In this document: piece by piece, positions 8,521-15,649 of the stretch
Layout of the letters: each line of letters starts with the position of its first letter
How positions within the stretch are numbered: the stretch's first letter is position 1
Source of the DNA: 2-01-FULL-33-17 sp964401705
GTDB taxonomy: Bacteria; Patescibacteriota; Minisyncoccia; Phycocordibacterales; UBA9973
Reading direction: 5' to 3'
NCBI GenBank assembly: GCA_964401705.1
Contig: CAYNZJ010000002.1
Location: forward strand, 1-42,402
Length of the DNA: 42,402 bases
The notes under the pieces: generated by a model
Database searches by the model: none
What the model was told of the DNA's origin: nothing
What the model saw: the letters and a program-made list of their open reading frames with translations, nothing else
Translations under genes and position numbers: made by a program

Positions 8521-8529
8521 TGTGGATAA
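8521..8529 (-). promoter_or_regulatory. Consensus DnaA box (minus strand)
   Basis: TGTGGATAA, the complement of the perfect DnaA box TTATCCACA, 22 bp before the first TGTGTCTCAC repeat. It stands alone, so an origin is not claimed. Confidence 0.4.
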
Positions 8530-8550
8530 CTTTATTTTTTAGAGAAATAT

Positions 8551-8565
8551 TGTGTCTCACTTTTT
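8551..8565 (+). repeat. 15-bp repeat, left copy of an inverted pair
   Basis: TGTGTCTCACTTTTT. Its exact reverse complement is at 12676-12690, and a 12-nt partial copy in the same direction (GTCTCACTTTTT) is at 8608-8619. The pair encloses the methyltransferase/terminase gene set like terminal inverted repeats, but no target duplication is visible outside it. Confidence 0.6.
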
Positions 8566-8607
8566 AGAAAAACGACCTGTTTAAAAGAGAATTTGAAACA
8601 TCGCAAA

Positions 8608-8619
8608 GTCTCACTTTTT
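8608..8619 (+). repeat. Partial copy of the TGTGTCTCAC repeat
   Basis: GTCTCACTTTTT, same direction as the copy at 8551, 57 bp downstream. It lies just before the promoter at 8625-8654, where a repressor or transposase bound to the repeats could act. Confidence 0.5.
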
Positions 8620-8624
8620 GGATG

Positions 8625-8654
8625 TTGCTTTTCTTGATATTTTTGCAATATAAT
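8625..8654 (+). promoter_or_regulatory. Promoter of the 8.66-8.92 kb transcript
   Basis: TTGCTT (8625-8630), 18-bp spacer, perfect TATAAT (8649-8654). Transcription should begin near 8661, nearly 300 nt before the next start codon. Confidence 0.55.
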
Positions 8655-8818
8655 TAACACAGAAGTAATTTATCACAATACATATCGGATCAAGCAGGAC
8701 ATAATTACGCTAACTTGATCAGTGGACTACAGGATACCTACGAGACCTCTTTACGAAGCTAGTACTCTAGCGGGGACATGAAGAAGGAGTGAGAATAAGG
8801 TTTAGCTCACAGAAATTT

Positions 8819-8841
8819 CTTAACTTTTAAGTTAAGTTTTT
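8819..8841 (+). terminator. AT-rich intrinsic terminator
   Basis: CTTAACTT-TT-AAGTTAAG followed by five T. Confidence 0.6.
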
Positions 8842-8874
8842 CTATGAACTATCGGTCGATGTAGTCAAACGAAA

Positions 8875-8918
8875 AACCACCTTTGAGATTGAGAAATCGA
8901 TACCAAGGGTGGTTTTTT
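8875..8918 (+). terminator. Intrinsic terminator before the ParB-methyltransferase gene
   Basis: AACCACC (8875-8881) pairs with GGTGGTT (8908-8914), with an inner GATT-GAGA-AATC hairpin; a run of six T begins at 8913. Confidence 0.7.
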
Positions 8919-8955
8919 GCTTCTAAATATTAGTACTAATTTTTAGAACAAACCT

Positions 8956-10278
8956 ATGATTAATAATCTTAAAATCGAGTATGTGCCCATCGACATACTC
9001 GTTGTGAATGATAAGAATCCACGCAAGTGGAACAAGGAACAAAAAGATTCCTTAAAAGACAGCATTACTAAATTCGGCACCGTTGATCCAATTCTTGTGA
9101 ACTCTCACGAGGAACGAAAGAATATCGTTATCGGAGGACACTTCAGACTTGATGTGTGCAAAGAGCTTGGATACACCGAAGTACCAGTTGTATTTCTCAA
9201 TCTCACTCCAGAAAAAGAAGCAGAACTTAATATTCGTCTTAATAAAAATCTCGGTGAGTGGAACTTTGAACTTCTTGCTGAATTTGATGAATCACTCCTT
9301 TCAGAAATCGGATTCTCGAGCGAAGAACTCGACAACATCTTTTCTGTAGACGACAAAGAAGAATCATTTAATCTTGAAGAACAACTCAAGAAGTTAAACA
9401 TACAAAAAATAAATGCCAAAAAGGGTGATGTGTATGAATTAGATGGTTCTCGCCTTATGGTTGGAGATTCAACCATCGAAGAAGATATGCTCAAGCTATG
9501 CAGTGAAGAAAAAGTAGACATGGTAATGACTGATCCTCCTTACCGTTTAGACTACCTCAACGGTAAAACTCGCCACGGTAAACCAACGGAGGGTTTTGGT
9601 TCAAAGAAAAACAGAAAGTATCTTGAAACAGATGTTTTACCAGATGATTTTACTGAAAAGTGGATGGCAAATGTTTCTAAAGTAGCCAACGAAAACTTTT
9701 CAATTATCTGTTATGAAAACTGGAAGAATATTCGAGAGATTTGGAACTGTATGGAAAAATACTGGAAAATCAGAAACATGATTGTCTGGCATCTGCCAAA
9801 TCGTAATCAAGGGTATGCCGGTGCACACAAGTTTTTCTCCAAACATGATATTGCTATGGTTGGCACTAGTGAAAAATTCTTAGGTATGAATGAAAAAGAA
9901 GAAAAAGAACTTCTTCAGAATGAATATGAGACAGCTCTCTTTGCCATACAAGGTAAACCACATTGGGAATCATATGGTAAAGGAAAGAAATTCTGTCCTA
10001 CTGACTTCATAGAGTTTAACGCCGCAGATGAAAAATCTTCAGGTCAGGCAATTATCTTTGGTGTAAAACCAATAGAGATATTGATTCCATATATTAAAAA
10101 TCTTACCAAAAGAGGACAAATAGTACTTGAACCGTTCGCAGGAAGTGGTTCTACTCTCATCGCTTCAACCAAATTAGAGCGTCGTTGCTTCATCATGGAA
10201 AAATCTCCAGTCTATGCTGAAGTAGTCCTTGACCGATGGGAAAAACTCACTGGTAAAAAACGAAAGAAAATTAACTAA
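8956..10278 (+). CDS. ParB-like domain / DNA adenine (or N4-cytosine) methyltransferase fusion
   Basis: 440 residues. The N-terminal ParB/Srx-like domain (about 1-110) has GGHFR (60-64). The C-terminal beta-class amino-methyltransferase has DPPY (193-196, catalytic) before FAGSGST (394-400, SAM binding), the order seen in N4/N6 amino methylases of phages and mobile elements. It modifies DNA, perhaps at sites chosen by the ParB-like part. No restriction nuclease lies next to it; the next gene, 3 nt on, is a small terminase-like protein, so a phage or satellite origin is likely. An inferred role is protecting or marking element DNA. Confidence 0.9.
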   Translation: MINNLKIEYVPIDILVVNDKNPRKWNKEQKDSLKDSITKFGTVDPILVNSHEERKNIVIGGHFRLDVCKELGYTEVPVVFLNLTPEKEAELNIRLNKNLGEWNFELLAEFDESLLSEIGFSSEELDNIFSVDDKEESFNLEEQLKKLNIQKINAKKGDVYELDGSRLMVGDSTIEEDMLKLCSEEKVDMVMTDPPYRLDYLNGKTRHGKPTEGFGSKKNRKYLETDVLPDDFTEKWMANVSKVANENFSIICYENWKNIREIWNCMEKYWKIRNMIVWHLPNRNQGYAGAHKFFSKHDIAMVGTSEKFLGMNEKEEKELLQNEYETALFAIQGKPHWESYGKGKKFCPTDFIEFNAADEKSSGQAIIFGVKPIEILIPYIKNLTKRGQIVLEPFAGSGSTLIASTKLERRCFIMEKSPVYAEVVLDRWEKLTGKKRKKIN

Positions 10279-10280
10279 CT

Positions 10281-10667
10281 ATGGCTACCGCAAAAACAAT
10301 ACAAAAACAGAAAGAGCTTCTGTTGGGACATTTGCGTAATGTGCCAATAGTTGAAATGGCTATTAAGCGAGTTGGTACTTCTCGTGCCACTTTCTATCGC
10401 TGGTGCCAAGAAGACGAAGAATTTAAAGATAGTGTTGAGAAAGCCAAGGTTGATGGTGTGGAATATATTAATGATATTTCAGAATCTCAACTTATCTCCC
10501 TTATTAAAGAAAAGAAGTACCAGGCTATTGCACTTTGGCTCAAAAATAATCACACACGATTCATGTCTGAAGAAAAGAAGGACTTACTTAATCGTACTCA
10601 GAAAAAAATTGAGTTAAATGCACAGCAAAAAGAACTTCTCAAAGAAGCTCTTGCTCACTTTAAGTAA
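10281..10667 (+). CDS. Terminase small subunit-like HTH protein
   Basis: 128 residues. An N-terminal helix-turn-helix (about 15-45, with TSRATFYRWCQEDEEF) is followed by a helical oligomerisation region and a charged tail, resembling phage TerS-like proteins that recognise packaging sites. It starts 3 nt after the methyltransferase stop and ends 3 nt before the large-subunit-like gene, in an operon without Shine-Dalgarno sites. The assignment rests on shape and neighbour; a regulator is the alternative. Confidence 0.7.
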   Translation: MATAKTIQKQKELLLGHLRNVPIVEMAIKRVGTSRATFYRWCQEDEEFKDSVEKAKVDGVEYINDISESQLISLIKEKKYQAIALWLKNNHTRFMSEEKKDLLNRTQKKIELNAQQKELLKEALAHFK

Positions 10668-10669
10668 CT

Positions 10670-11866
10670 ATGAAAAACATGTCTAAAGAAGCTATAGAGG
10701 CGGTGGTTAATGACATTGCCGTTCGTCGAGCACTTGTGTATCAAAATCACGAGGCGTTTTGTCGTATCTATCTTCAAAGACATATTACTCATGAGTTCGC
10801 ATGGTTCCATAAAGAGATGTTTCGTATCACGGAAGAATACCAACACAAATTAAGTGTGTTCATGGCATTTCGAGGTTCAGGAAAATCAACCATTCTGAAT
10901 CTCTCTAATGCTCTGTGGAGTATTTTAGGGAAACATCAAAAGAAATTAATACTCATTGTCTCAAAAACAAGACTTCAATCTCAATCTCATTTCGACAACA
11001 TCAAACAAGAGCTTGAAGAAAATGAGTTATTAAAAAATGATCTTGGTCCATTCCAAGCAAGTAAAGAAGACTTTGGTGCATATACGATTGAGATACCTAA
11101 ATATGGAGCCAAGATTATGTGCATTGGTGCTATGCAAAATATCAGAGGATTGAAATATCGTAATCACAGACCAGATCTAATTATTTGTGACGACATTGAA
11201 GATATGAATTCCTTTAATGACAGAAATGATATTGAAAAAATGTATAACTGGTTTATGGGAGAACTGTGGTCTATCGGGGATGAGAAAACAAACATTGTAG
11301 TTCTTGGAAACTTACTTCACAGATCATCTATTGTAATTAGTTTGCATAAAGCAATTCGTAAAAAACAGATGCCTGGAATTTTTAAAGCATACCCACTTCT
11401 TGATGATTGTAATCGTATTTTATGGACAGCTCGATATCCAACTATTGAATCTATAAAAGAGATTGAACGAGGATTACCTAAGCCAAGAATGTATGAAATG
11501 TATACAGTATTTGCTCGTGAGTATTTACTCGATATGTCATCTGTTCGTATCGATGAAGAGATGGAGGAAAAATTCAAAATGCCCATTACTCTTGGTGGTA
11601 ACAGAGCAGAAGATTTTGAAATCACTGTACCAAGATGGGGTTTCGGTACCATCTTTCATTTTCCAGAACAAGAAGAACTTATCTATAACTTAGAGGATGA
11701 CGAAGGCTATCCAAGAATAGAAATGTTTAAACAGCTTCAAGAAAAGTATATAGAGAAAGATCGAAAAATACACCCTGAGTTGTATTTCAACGAACCAACC
11801 ACAAAGAAACAAGAAACATATGGTTTTAATGATTACCCTGACAGACCAAGTAGGTATTTAATTTAG
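10670..11866 (+). CDS. Terminase large subunit-like ATPase lacking the nuclease domain
   Basis: 398 residues. The packaging-ATPase part is well formed: Walker A AFRGSGKST (66-74), Walker B PDLIICDDIE (168-177), coupling motif VLGN (211-214). Full-length TerL proteins continue with an RNase H-like nuclease carrying three spaced aspartates. Here the region after about 290 is short, lysine- and glutamate-rich and shows no such triad. No frameshifted remainder is visible downstream. It may be an ATPase-only relative recruited for another job, or a truncated phage remnant. The adenine methylase and TerS-like gene upstream form the rest of the set; no portal, protease or capsid gene is present. Confidence 0.8.
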   Translation: MKNMSKEAIEAVVNDIAVRRALVYQNHEAFCRIYLQRHITHEFAWFHKEMFRITEEYQHKLSVFMAFRGSGKSTILNLSNALWSILGKHQKKLILIVSKTRLQSQSHFDNIKQELEENELLKNDLGPFQASKEDFGAYTIEIPKYGAKIMCIGAMQNIRGLKYRNHRPDLIICDDIEDMNSFNDRNDIEKMYNWFMGELWSIGDEKTNIVVLGNLLHRSSIVISLHKAIRKKQMPGIFKAYPLLDDCNRILWTARYPTIESIKEIERGLPKPRMYEMYTVFAREYLLDMSSVRIDEEMEEKFKMPITLGGNRAEDFEITVPRWGFGTIFHFPEQEELIYNLEDDEGYPRIEMFKQLQEKYIEKDRKIHPELYFNEPTTKKQETYGFNDYPDRPSRYLI

Positions 11867-11886
11867 AAAATTATATAATTGCATAT

Positions 11887-12684
11887 ATGGGATTTTTTGA
11901 TTTTCTATTTGAGAAAAAAACATCAACTAACGATTTTTCAAAATCGACTTCTTTGAATGTTATTAATCAGCCAAAAGATGAGAGAAAAGCAGAGTGTCCC
12001 GCGTGTCATAAATCATTAAAGAAAATTCCTGGTGCTAAAACGAAATGTCCTCACTGTGGTGAATTTATGTATGTGAGAACCACAACAAAACAGATTAGAC
12101 TTGTTGTTACTGAAGATGAAGCAGAAAAGATAGATGAGGAATGGAGACTAGAAATGGGAACACAAGATGCGTATCTTGCAGGAGAAAAAAGATTTGTAGA
12201 CAAGAAAGAAAGTCTCAAGAAAAAATTTGGTGGTAAAGAGCCGTCTGATAATGATGTACAGTGGGGTCTCTTCAATGAAGACCTTATTGAACATATGAAA
12301 AATATGGACTGGGGGTTATATAGAAATACTAAGTTTCAAATGGGAGACATGTTACGAAAAGAAGGTCGCCTAGAAGCTTCTCTTAAGATGTATCTAGAAG
12401 TTTGTTATTTAGATCTCAACGGTCCAAATAACTGTGGAGGTATTATGCGTGATCCAGAATTTTTAAAGGAATTTCCTCCGTTTGATCCTAGTGATGGCAA
12501 TGCCTTTCTTGCCCCTGGTGTTATTGATTTAATACAGAGAATTATGAATAAGCTCAATTTAGCGACAGAAAAGATTCATTCTATGTTTATTGAGCATAAC
12601 AGTAAGCTTGAGAAATCTATGCATTTGCCGGTTTCTGCTGATCTTGCTTGGAATAAAATTGAGATTGAGCTTTTGAAAAAGTGA
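11887..12684 (+). CDS. Zinc-ribbon protein of unknown function
   Basis: 265 residues. A zinc ribbon (CPACHKSLKKIPGAKTKCPHC, C38/C41 and C54/C57) follows a disordered N-terminus; the rest is helical, charged and unrecognised. A TATAAT (11874-11879) lies 7 nt before the ATG, so the gene can be transcribed separately from the terminase operon as a leaderless mRNA. Its last codons contain the right-hand copy of the 15-bp TGTGTCTCAC inverted repeat, so coding sequence and element end overlap. Confidence 0.7.
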   Translation: MGFFDFLFEKKTSTNDFSKSTSLNVINQPKDERKAECPACHKSLKKIPGAKTKCPHCGEFMYVRTTTKQIRLVVTEDEAEKIDEEWRLEMGTQDAYLAGEKRFVDKKESLKKKFGGKEPSDNDVQWGLFNEDLIEHMKNMDWGLYRNTKFQMGDMLRKEGRLEASLKMYLEVCYLDLNGPNNCGGIMRDPEFLKEFPPFDPSDGNAFLAPGVIDLIQRIMNKLNLATEKIHSMFIEHNSKLEKSMHLPVSADLAWNKIEIELLKK

Positions 12685-12690
12685 GACACA
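12676..12690 (-). repeat. 15-bp repeat, right copy of the inverted pair
   Basis: Exact reverse complement of 8551-8565. It overlaps the stop of the 265-aa gene. Confidence 0.6.
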
Positions 12691-12708
12691 AATTGAGTCC
12701 AATAAAAA

Positions 12709-12790
12709 GTGTCTCATTGTGTCTTATTTTCTATAAATAGCCATATCTCTCAATATGTAGCCTTGCGACCCACAAACCTTAATGAGACAC
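12709..12790 (+). repeat. Further TGTGTCTCA copies forming an inverted pair
   Basis: GTGTCTCATT (12709-12718, followed by a degenerate TGTGTCTTATTTT) and its complement AATGAGACAC (12781-12790). Together with those at 8551, 8608 and 12676 there are five recognisable copies on both sides of the 4-kb gene set. Confidence 0.5.
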
Positions 12791-12802
12791 GGTATTTTAT
12801 GC

Positions 12803-12870
12803 TAGAATATCCTTACAAGGGTTGAACCCACAGGTACCATACCCGAGTACACCGCAGTAAGAATTTAGTA
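12803..12870 (+). promoter_or_regulatory. Promoter-leader element A of the SAM methyltransferase
   Basis: Extended -10 TGC-TAGAAT (12803-12808), then CCTTACAAGG, a small hairpin GGGTT-G-AACCC, GGTAC (12833-12837), ACCCGAGT (12841-12848) and CCGCA (12852-12856). Element B at 13760 repeats the same blocks with the same spacing, while the hairpin and the GGTAC-side helix change sequence but keep pairing. This points to a conserved RNA structure at the start of the transcript. A second box TAAAAT (12909-12914), 7 nt before the ATG, could give a leaderless mRNA. Confidence 0.55.
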
Positions 12871-12921
12871 TCGGCATGACCCGACTACCCAAATTCCTTA
12901 AATTAAGTTAAAATATTACAT

Positions 12922-13719
12922 ATGCCTCAATATGCAAAAAATCCATGGTGGTCAGAAGAATATGGTTTCTTTGGTGATTTTTATATGGACGGAGATGCAT
13001 CCCAAGAGGGGTATCTTATTGAAAAGAAACAGAACCTAAAAGAGAGAACGACATGTGAAGTAGATGGAGTAATTAAACTCTTGTCTTTAAAAAATGGGGC
13101 TAGTATTCTTGACTGTCCATGTGGATACGGCAGACATAGTATTGAACTTGCTCGACGGGGGTTTGAAGTGACTGGCTCAGATATCAATTCTGTTCATTTA
13201 AAAAAAGCAATTGATACCTCGAAAGAAAATTCTCTCAACGTAACTTTTAATAAGGAAAGCATGTTAGAACTCCAATACTCTTCTAAGTTTGATGCCGTTA
13301 TAAATATGTTCTACTCATTCGGATTTTTTGATACTGACGAGGAAAATGAAAAGGTACTTAAAAATTTCTTTGACTCCTTAAAACCTGGTGGAAAATTCTT
13401 GATGCATACCGATGTCAACGTACCGAGAATTCTTTCGGGGAAATATAAGGAAGATGAACAACGGAATCTCCTTGCAGGAAAAACTCTTAGAATTATAGAT
13501 TCATACGATTCTCAAACAAAAAGAATTAATGGTGCATGGATTATACAGAATGATGACAAAGAAGAAAGAAAAGATTATTCTGTTCGAGTCTACACAAAAG
13601 AAGAATTTGAGGGGATGTGTAAAAGAATAGGATTTTCTTCGGTAGTTACTTATTCTGGATGGGAAGGTGGTGAATATTCTGAAAACGCCGAGGATATGAT
13701 TGTGGTTGCAACAAAATAA
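12922..13719 (+). CDS. Class I SAM-dependent methyltransferase
   Basis: 265 residues with a Rossmann-fold methyltransferase core: motif I LDCPCGYG (63-70), acidic loop GSDIN (85-89), DAVINMFYSF near 125 and LKPGGKFLM near 152. The N-terminus (NPWWSEEYGFFGDFY) is typical of small-molecule or lipid-type methyltransferases widespread in bacteria. Substrate unknown. It stands alone between two homologous promoter-leader elements (A at 12803, B at 13760), which may have let it be gained or lost as a cassette. Confidence 0.85.
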   Translation: MPQYAKNPWWSEEYGFFGDFYMDGDASQEGYLIEKKQNLKERTTCEVDGVIKLLSLKNGASILDCPCGYGRHSIELARRGFEVTGSDINSVHLKKAIDTSKENSLNVTFNKESMLELQYSSKFDAVINMFYSFGFFDTDEENEKVLKNFFDSLKPGGKFLMHTDVNVPRILSGKYKEDEQRNLLAGKTLRIIDSYDSQTKRINGAWIIQNDDKEERKDYSVRVYTKEEFEGMCKRIGFSSVVTYSGWEGGEYSENAEDMIVVATK

Positions 13720-13759
13720 ACCCGACCCGAGTGCATCAACTTACCCTTTGAAATTCTTC

Positions 13760-13813
13760 TAAATTACCCTTATAAGGCCTCGAGGTCTTGGTACTGAACC
13801 CGAGTGGCCCGCA
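13760..13813 (+). repeat. Promoter-leader element B (homologue of element A)
   Basis: TAAATT (13760-13765), CCTTATAAGG (13768-13777), hairpin GGCC-TCGA-GGTC, GGTACT, ACCCGAGT (13798-13805) and CCGCA (13809-13813): same order and spacing as element A, 957 bp away. No plus-strand gene follows; it runs into the 3' end of comF on the opposite strand. It may be an orphaned leader, a small RNA antisense to the comF 3' end, or one side of a cassette boundary. A further ACCCGAGT occurs at 13729-13736. Confidence 0.5.
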
Positions 13814-13819
13814 AATTTT

Positions 13820-14506
13820 CTAATGCGCGATGGTTAGACCAAATGCGTCTTGGACGCCGGATGCTAATAGCATCCGGCGCATTTCGTTAATTGTTCCGCC
13901 AGTTGTAGTGATATCATCAATTATAATACAAAGTGATCCAGCTAACATATCAGGGTTAATGATTTCAAATGTGCCTTTGGGGCTGTTTAATCTTTCTTTT
14001 TTACTATGGATACTGGCTTGAGGGGTTTTGTCTTTAACTTTTTTAATAATATTATCAACTAACTTATATTTAGCCCTATCTTCTTTGTTGATATTTTCTA
14101 CAATACTTTCAGCTATTATTTTAGCTTGATTAAATCCTCGATTTTTAAATCTTTTATTTGAAATTGGAACCGGGATTATTAAAATATTGGTGTAATTATT
14201 TAATTCTATGTATTCTGAAACAATATCTAACAAACTACTTGCTAAATAAGGGCCAAAAGTTTTTAACCCACTCCATTTCTTGCGGTATTTAGCGTCGGTT
14301 AAGATTTTTTTGATTATTGGATGCCTATATTCATATAAAGCATAAATATATTCTGGTAAATCATGTTCTGGGCGGGGAATACTGTTAATACAGTCTCTAC
14401 AAAGTAAAAATCCAGACTTTTTACAGCCTAAACACTTCTCATTAAACAAAAGTTTATCAAGATTTTTTAATATATGACCTAACAAGTATTTCACCCTATC
14501 GTACAT
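13820..14506 (-). CDS. comF: ComF family phosphoribosyltransferase-like competence protein
   Basis: 228 residues. An N-terminal zinc finger (C25, C28, C36, C39) and a C-terminal phosphoribosyltransferase fold with the PRPP loop DDITTTGGT (197-205) are those of ComFC/GntX proteins, needed for natural transformation where tested. It is divergent from the pilus operon, and a TATAAT 5 nt before its ATG predicts a leaderless mRNA. The neighbouring pilus genes and this gene together suggest DNA uptake. AT-rich codon use matches the pilus operon, not the accessory genes to its left, so it marks the start of the core region. Confidence 0.9.
   Translation of the reverse strand: MYDRVKYLLGHILKNLDKLLFNEKCLGCKKSGFLLCRDCINSIPRPEHDLPEYIYALYEYRHPIIKKILTDAKYRKKWSGLKTFGPYLASSLLDIVSEYIELNNYTNILIIPVPISNKRFKNRGFNQAKIIAESIVENINKEDRAKYKLVDNIIKKVKDKTPQASIHSKKERLNSPKGTFEIINPDMLAGSLCIIIDDITTTGGTINEMRRMLLASGVQDAFGLTIAH
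13855..13879. repeat. Perfect 10-bp inverted repeat inside the comF 3' end
   Basis: CGCCGGATGC-TAATA-GCATCCGGCG, a GC-rich hairpin in an AT-rich gene, encoding part of the C-terminus (RRMLLASG). It could stabilise or terminate RNA from either strand; no T-run is attached. Confidence 0.5.
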
Positions 14507-14511
14507 TATGT

Positions 14512-14526
14512 ATTATATGATATACT
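14512..14526. promoter_or_regulatory. Divergent -10 boxes of comF and the pilus operon
   Basis: TATAAT on the minus strand (14517-14512) serves comF; TATACT on the plus strand (14521-14526) lies 10 nt before the pilM ATG. The two boxes are 3 bp apart, so RNA polymerase could probably serve only one direction at a time. Confidence 0.6.
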
Positions 14527-14536
14527 ATACAGGTAT

Positions 14537-15643
14537 ATGGCAACAAGTTTCATGGAATCTATTAATGAATTTTTTTCATCTCTTTTTAAAACAAAAGATT
14601 CTTCTTTGACTGTAACTGGTATTGATATTGGTTCTTCTAGTATTAAACTTGTTGAATTATCCAGCAAAAATGGGCGAGTTATTTTAAATACATATGGTTC
14701 AATTGCTCTTGGTCCTTATGCTAATAGTGCTATTGGGTCTACGCCTAGTGTAAATCCTGAAATTATTTCTCAAGCTATAAATGAATTATTTAATGAAACA
14801 AAAGCCAGTAAAGAAAATATTGCAGTAGCTTTACCCACCGGAGCTAGTTTGCTTAGAGATATTTACATCCCTGCAAGTATAACTATGCCTGATGAAGTTA
14901 AAACTGTTGTTATGACTGAAGCTCGACATGTTATTCCAGTTCCAATTCAAGATGTAGAAATTGATTGGTTATCAATTCCAAATGATATCTTACCTAAAGA
15001 ATCAACTGACCCACTAAAGCGGTACTTTTTATTAATTGCTGTTTCGCATGAATCCCAAAGACGCTACGAATCATATATGAAAGCCTCTAATATCAATCCT
15101 AGCATGTACGAGCTTGAAGTTTTTAGTAGTATGCGTAGTGTTTATACTCACGAAAGAGCTCCAATTGTTTTGATTGATCTTGGGGCATTACATATCAAAA
15201 TTAGTATTATCCACGAAGGTGTTGTTCGCCGAGCTGTTTCTCTTGATCGAGGGTTTAACGAACTTGAAAATTCTTTAGTTGTTGGGGGATCTACTTTTGA
15301 AGAAGCTCGTAAGATCAAACATTCAGCATCTATTAATGGTCTTTCTTTGGATGAGAAATCATTTAGAGATGTTTATATTTCTTTAATCAAAGATGTTCAA
15401 TCTGTAATAAATGAATATGAGCGTTATTCACATGTTTCGGTATCACGAGCAGTTGTTTTGGGTGGTGGAGCAGAAATGAATGGTATAATAGAATTTACTG
15501 AATCAATATTAGGTATTCCTACTCAAAAGAGTAAACCATTTGCTCGAGCAGTTGTTCCGGATATTGTAAAAGATGTAATTGGTAGTATCGAGCCTGAATT
15601 TACTATTGCAACAGGCATAGCATTAAGAATTTTAGCTAAATAA
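14537..15643 (+). CDS. pilM: Type IV pilus assembly protein PilM (actin-like ATPase)
   Basis: 368 residues, cytoplasmic. The actin-like fold is seen from TGIDIGSSSIKLVELS (about 27-42), the second phosphate loop in VLIDLGALHIKIS and the adenosine motif VLGGGAEMNG. PilM couples the inner-membrane PilN/PilO complex to the motor. It is the first gene of a long operon: pilN begins 6 nt downstream. Confidence 0.93.
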   Translation: MATSFMESINEFFSSLFKTKDSSLTVTGIDIGSSSIKLVELSSKNGRVILNTYGSIALGPYANSAIGSTPSVNPEIISQAINELFNETKASKENIAVALPTGASLLRDIYIPASITMPDEVKTVVMTEARHVIPVPIQDVEIDWLSIPNDILPKESTDPLKRYFLLIAVSHESQRRYESYMKASNINPSMYELEVFSSMRSVYTHERAPIVLIDLGALHIKISIIHEGVVRRAVSLDRGFNELENSLVVGGSTFEEARKIKHSASINGLSLDEKSFRDVYISLIKDVQSVINEYERYSHVSVSRAVVLGGGAEMNGIIEFTESILGIPTQKSKPFARAVVPDIVKDVIGSIEPEFTIATGIALRILAK

Positions 15644-15649
15644 TTATTT

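Larger units (their letters stand above)
8661..8920 (+). ncRNA. Candidate structured RNA or attenuated leader
   Basis: No gene fits in the 440 bp between 8515 and 8956. From the promoter at 8649 the RNA would contain GATCAAG/CTTGATC (8688-8694 with 8714-8720), GCTA/TAGC near 8757-8772, and then two intrinsic terminators (8819-8841 and 8875-8918), the second only 38 nt before the ParB-methyltransferase gene. Either it is a small RNA of about 180-260 nt or a leader that ends transcription before the gene unless relieved. The GATCAAG/CTTGATC hairpin recalls the one in the protease leader. No Rfam family is recognised by eye. Confidence 0.5.

Noticed and set aside
13768..13813. T-box leader (GTGGNACCGC-like end of element B)
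   Set aside because: The resemblance to the T-box antiterminator is limited to a few bases, element A lacks it, and there is no stem I or aminoacylation gene downstream.
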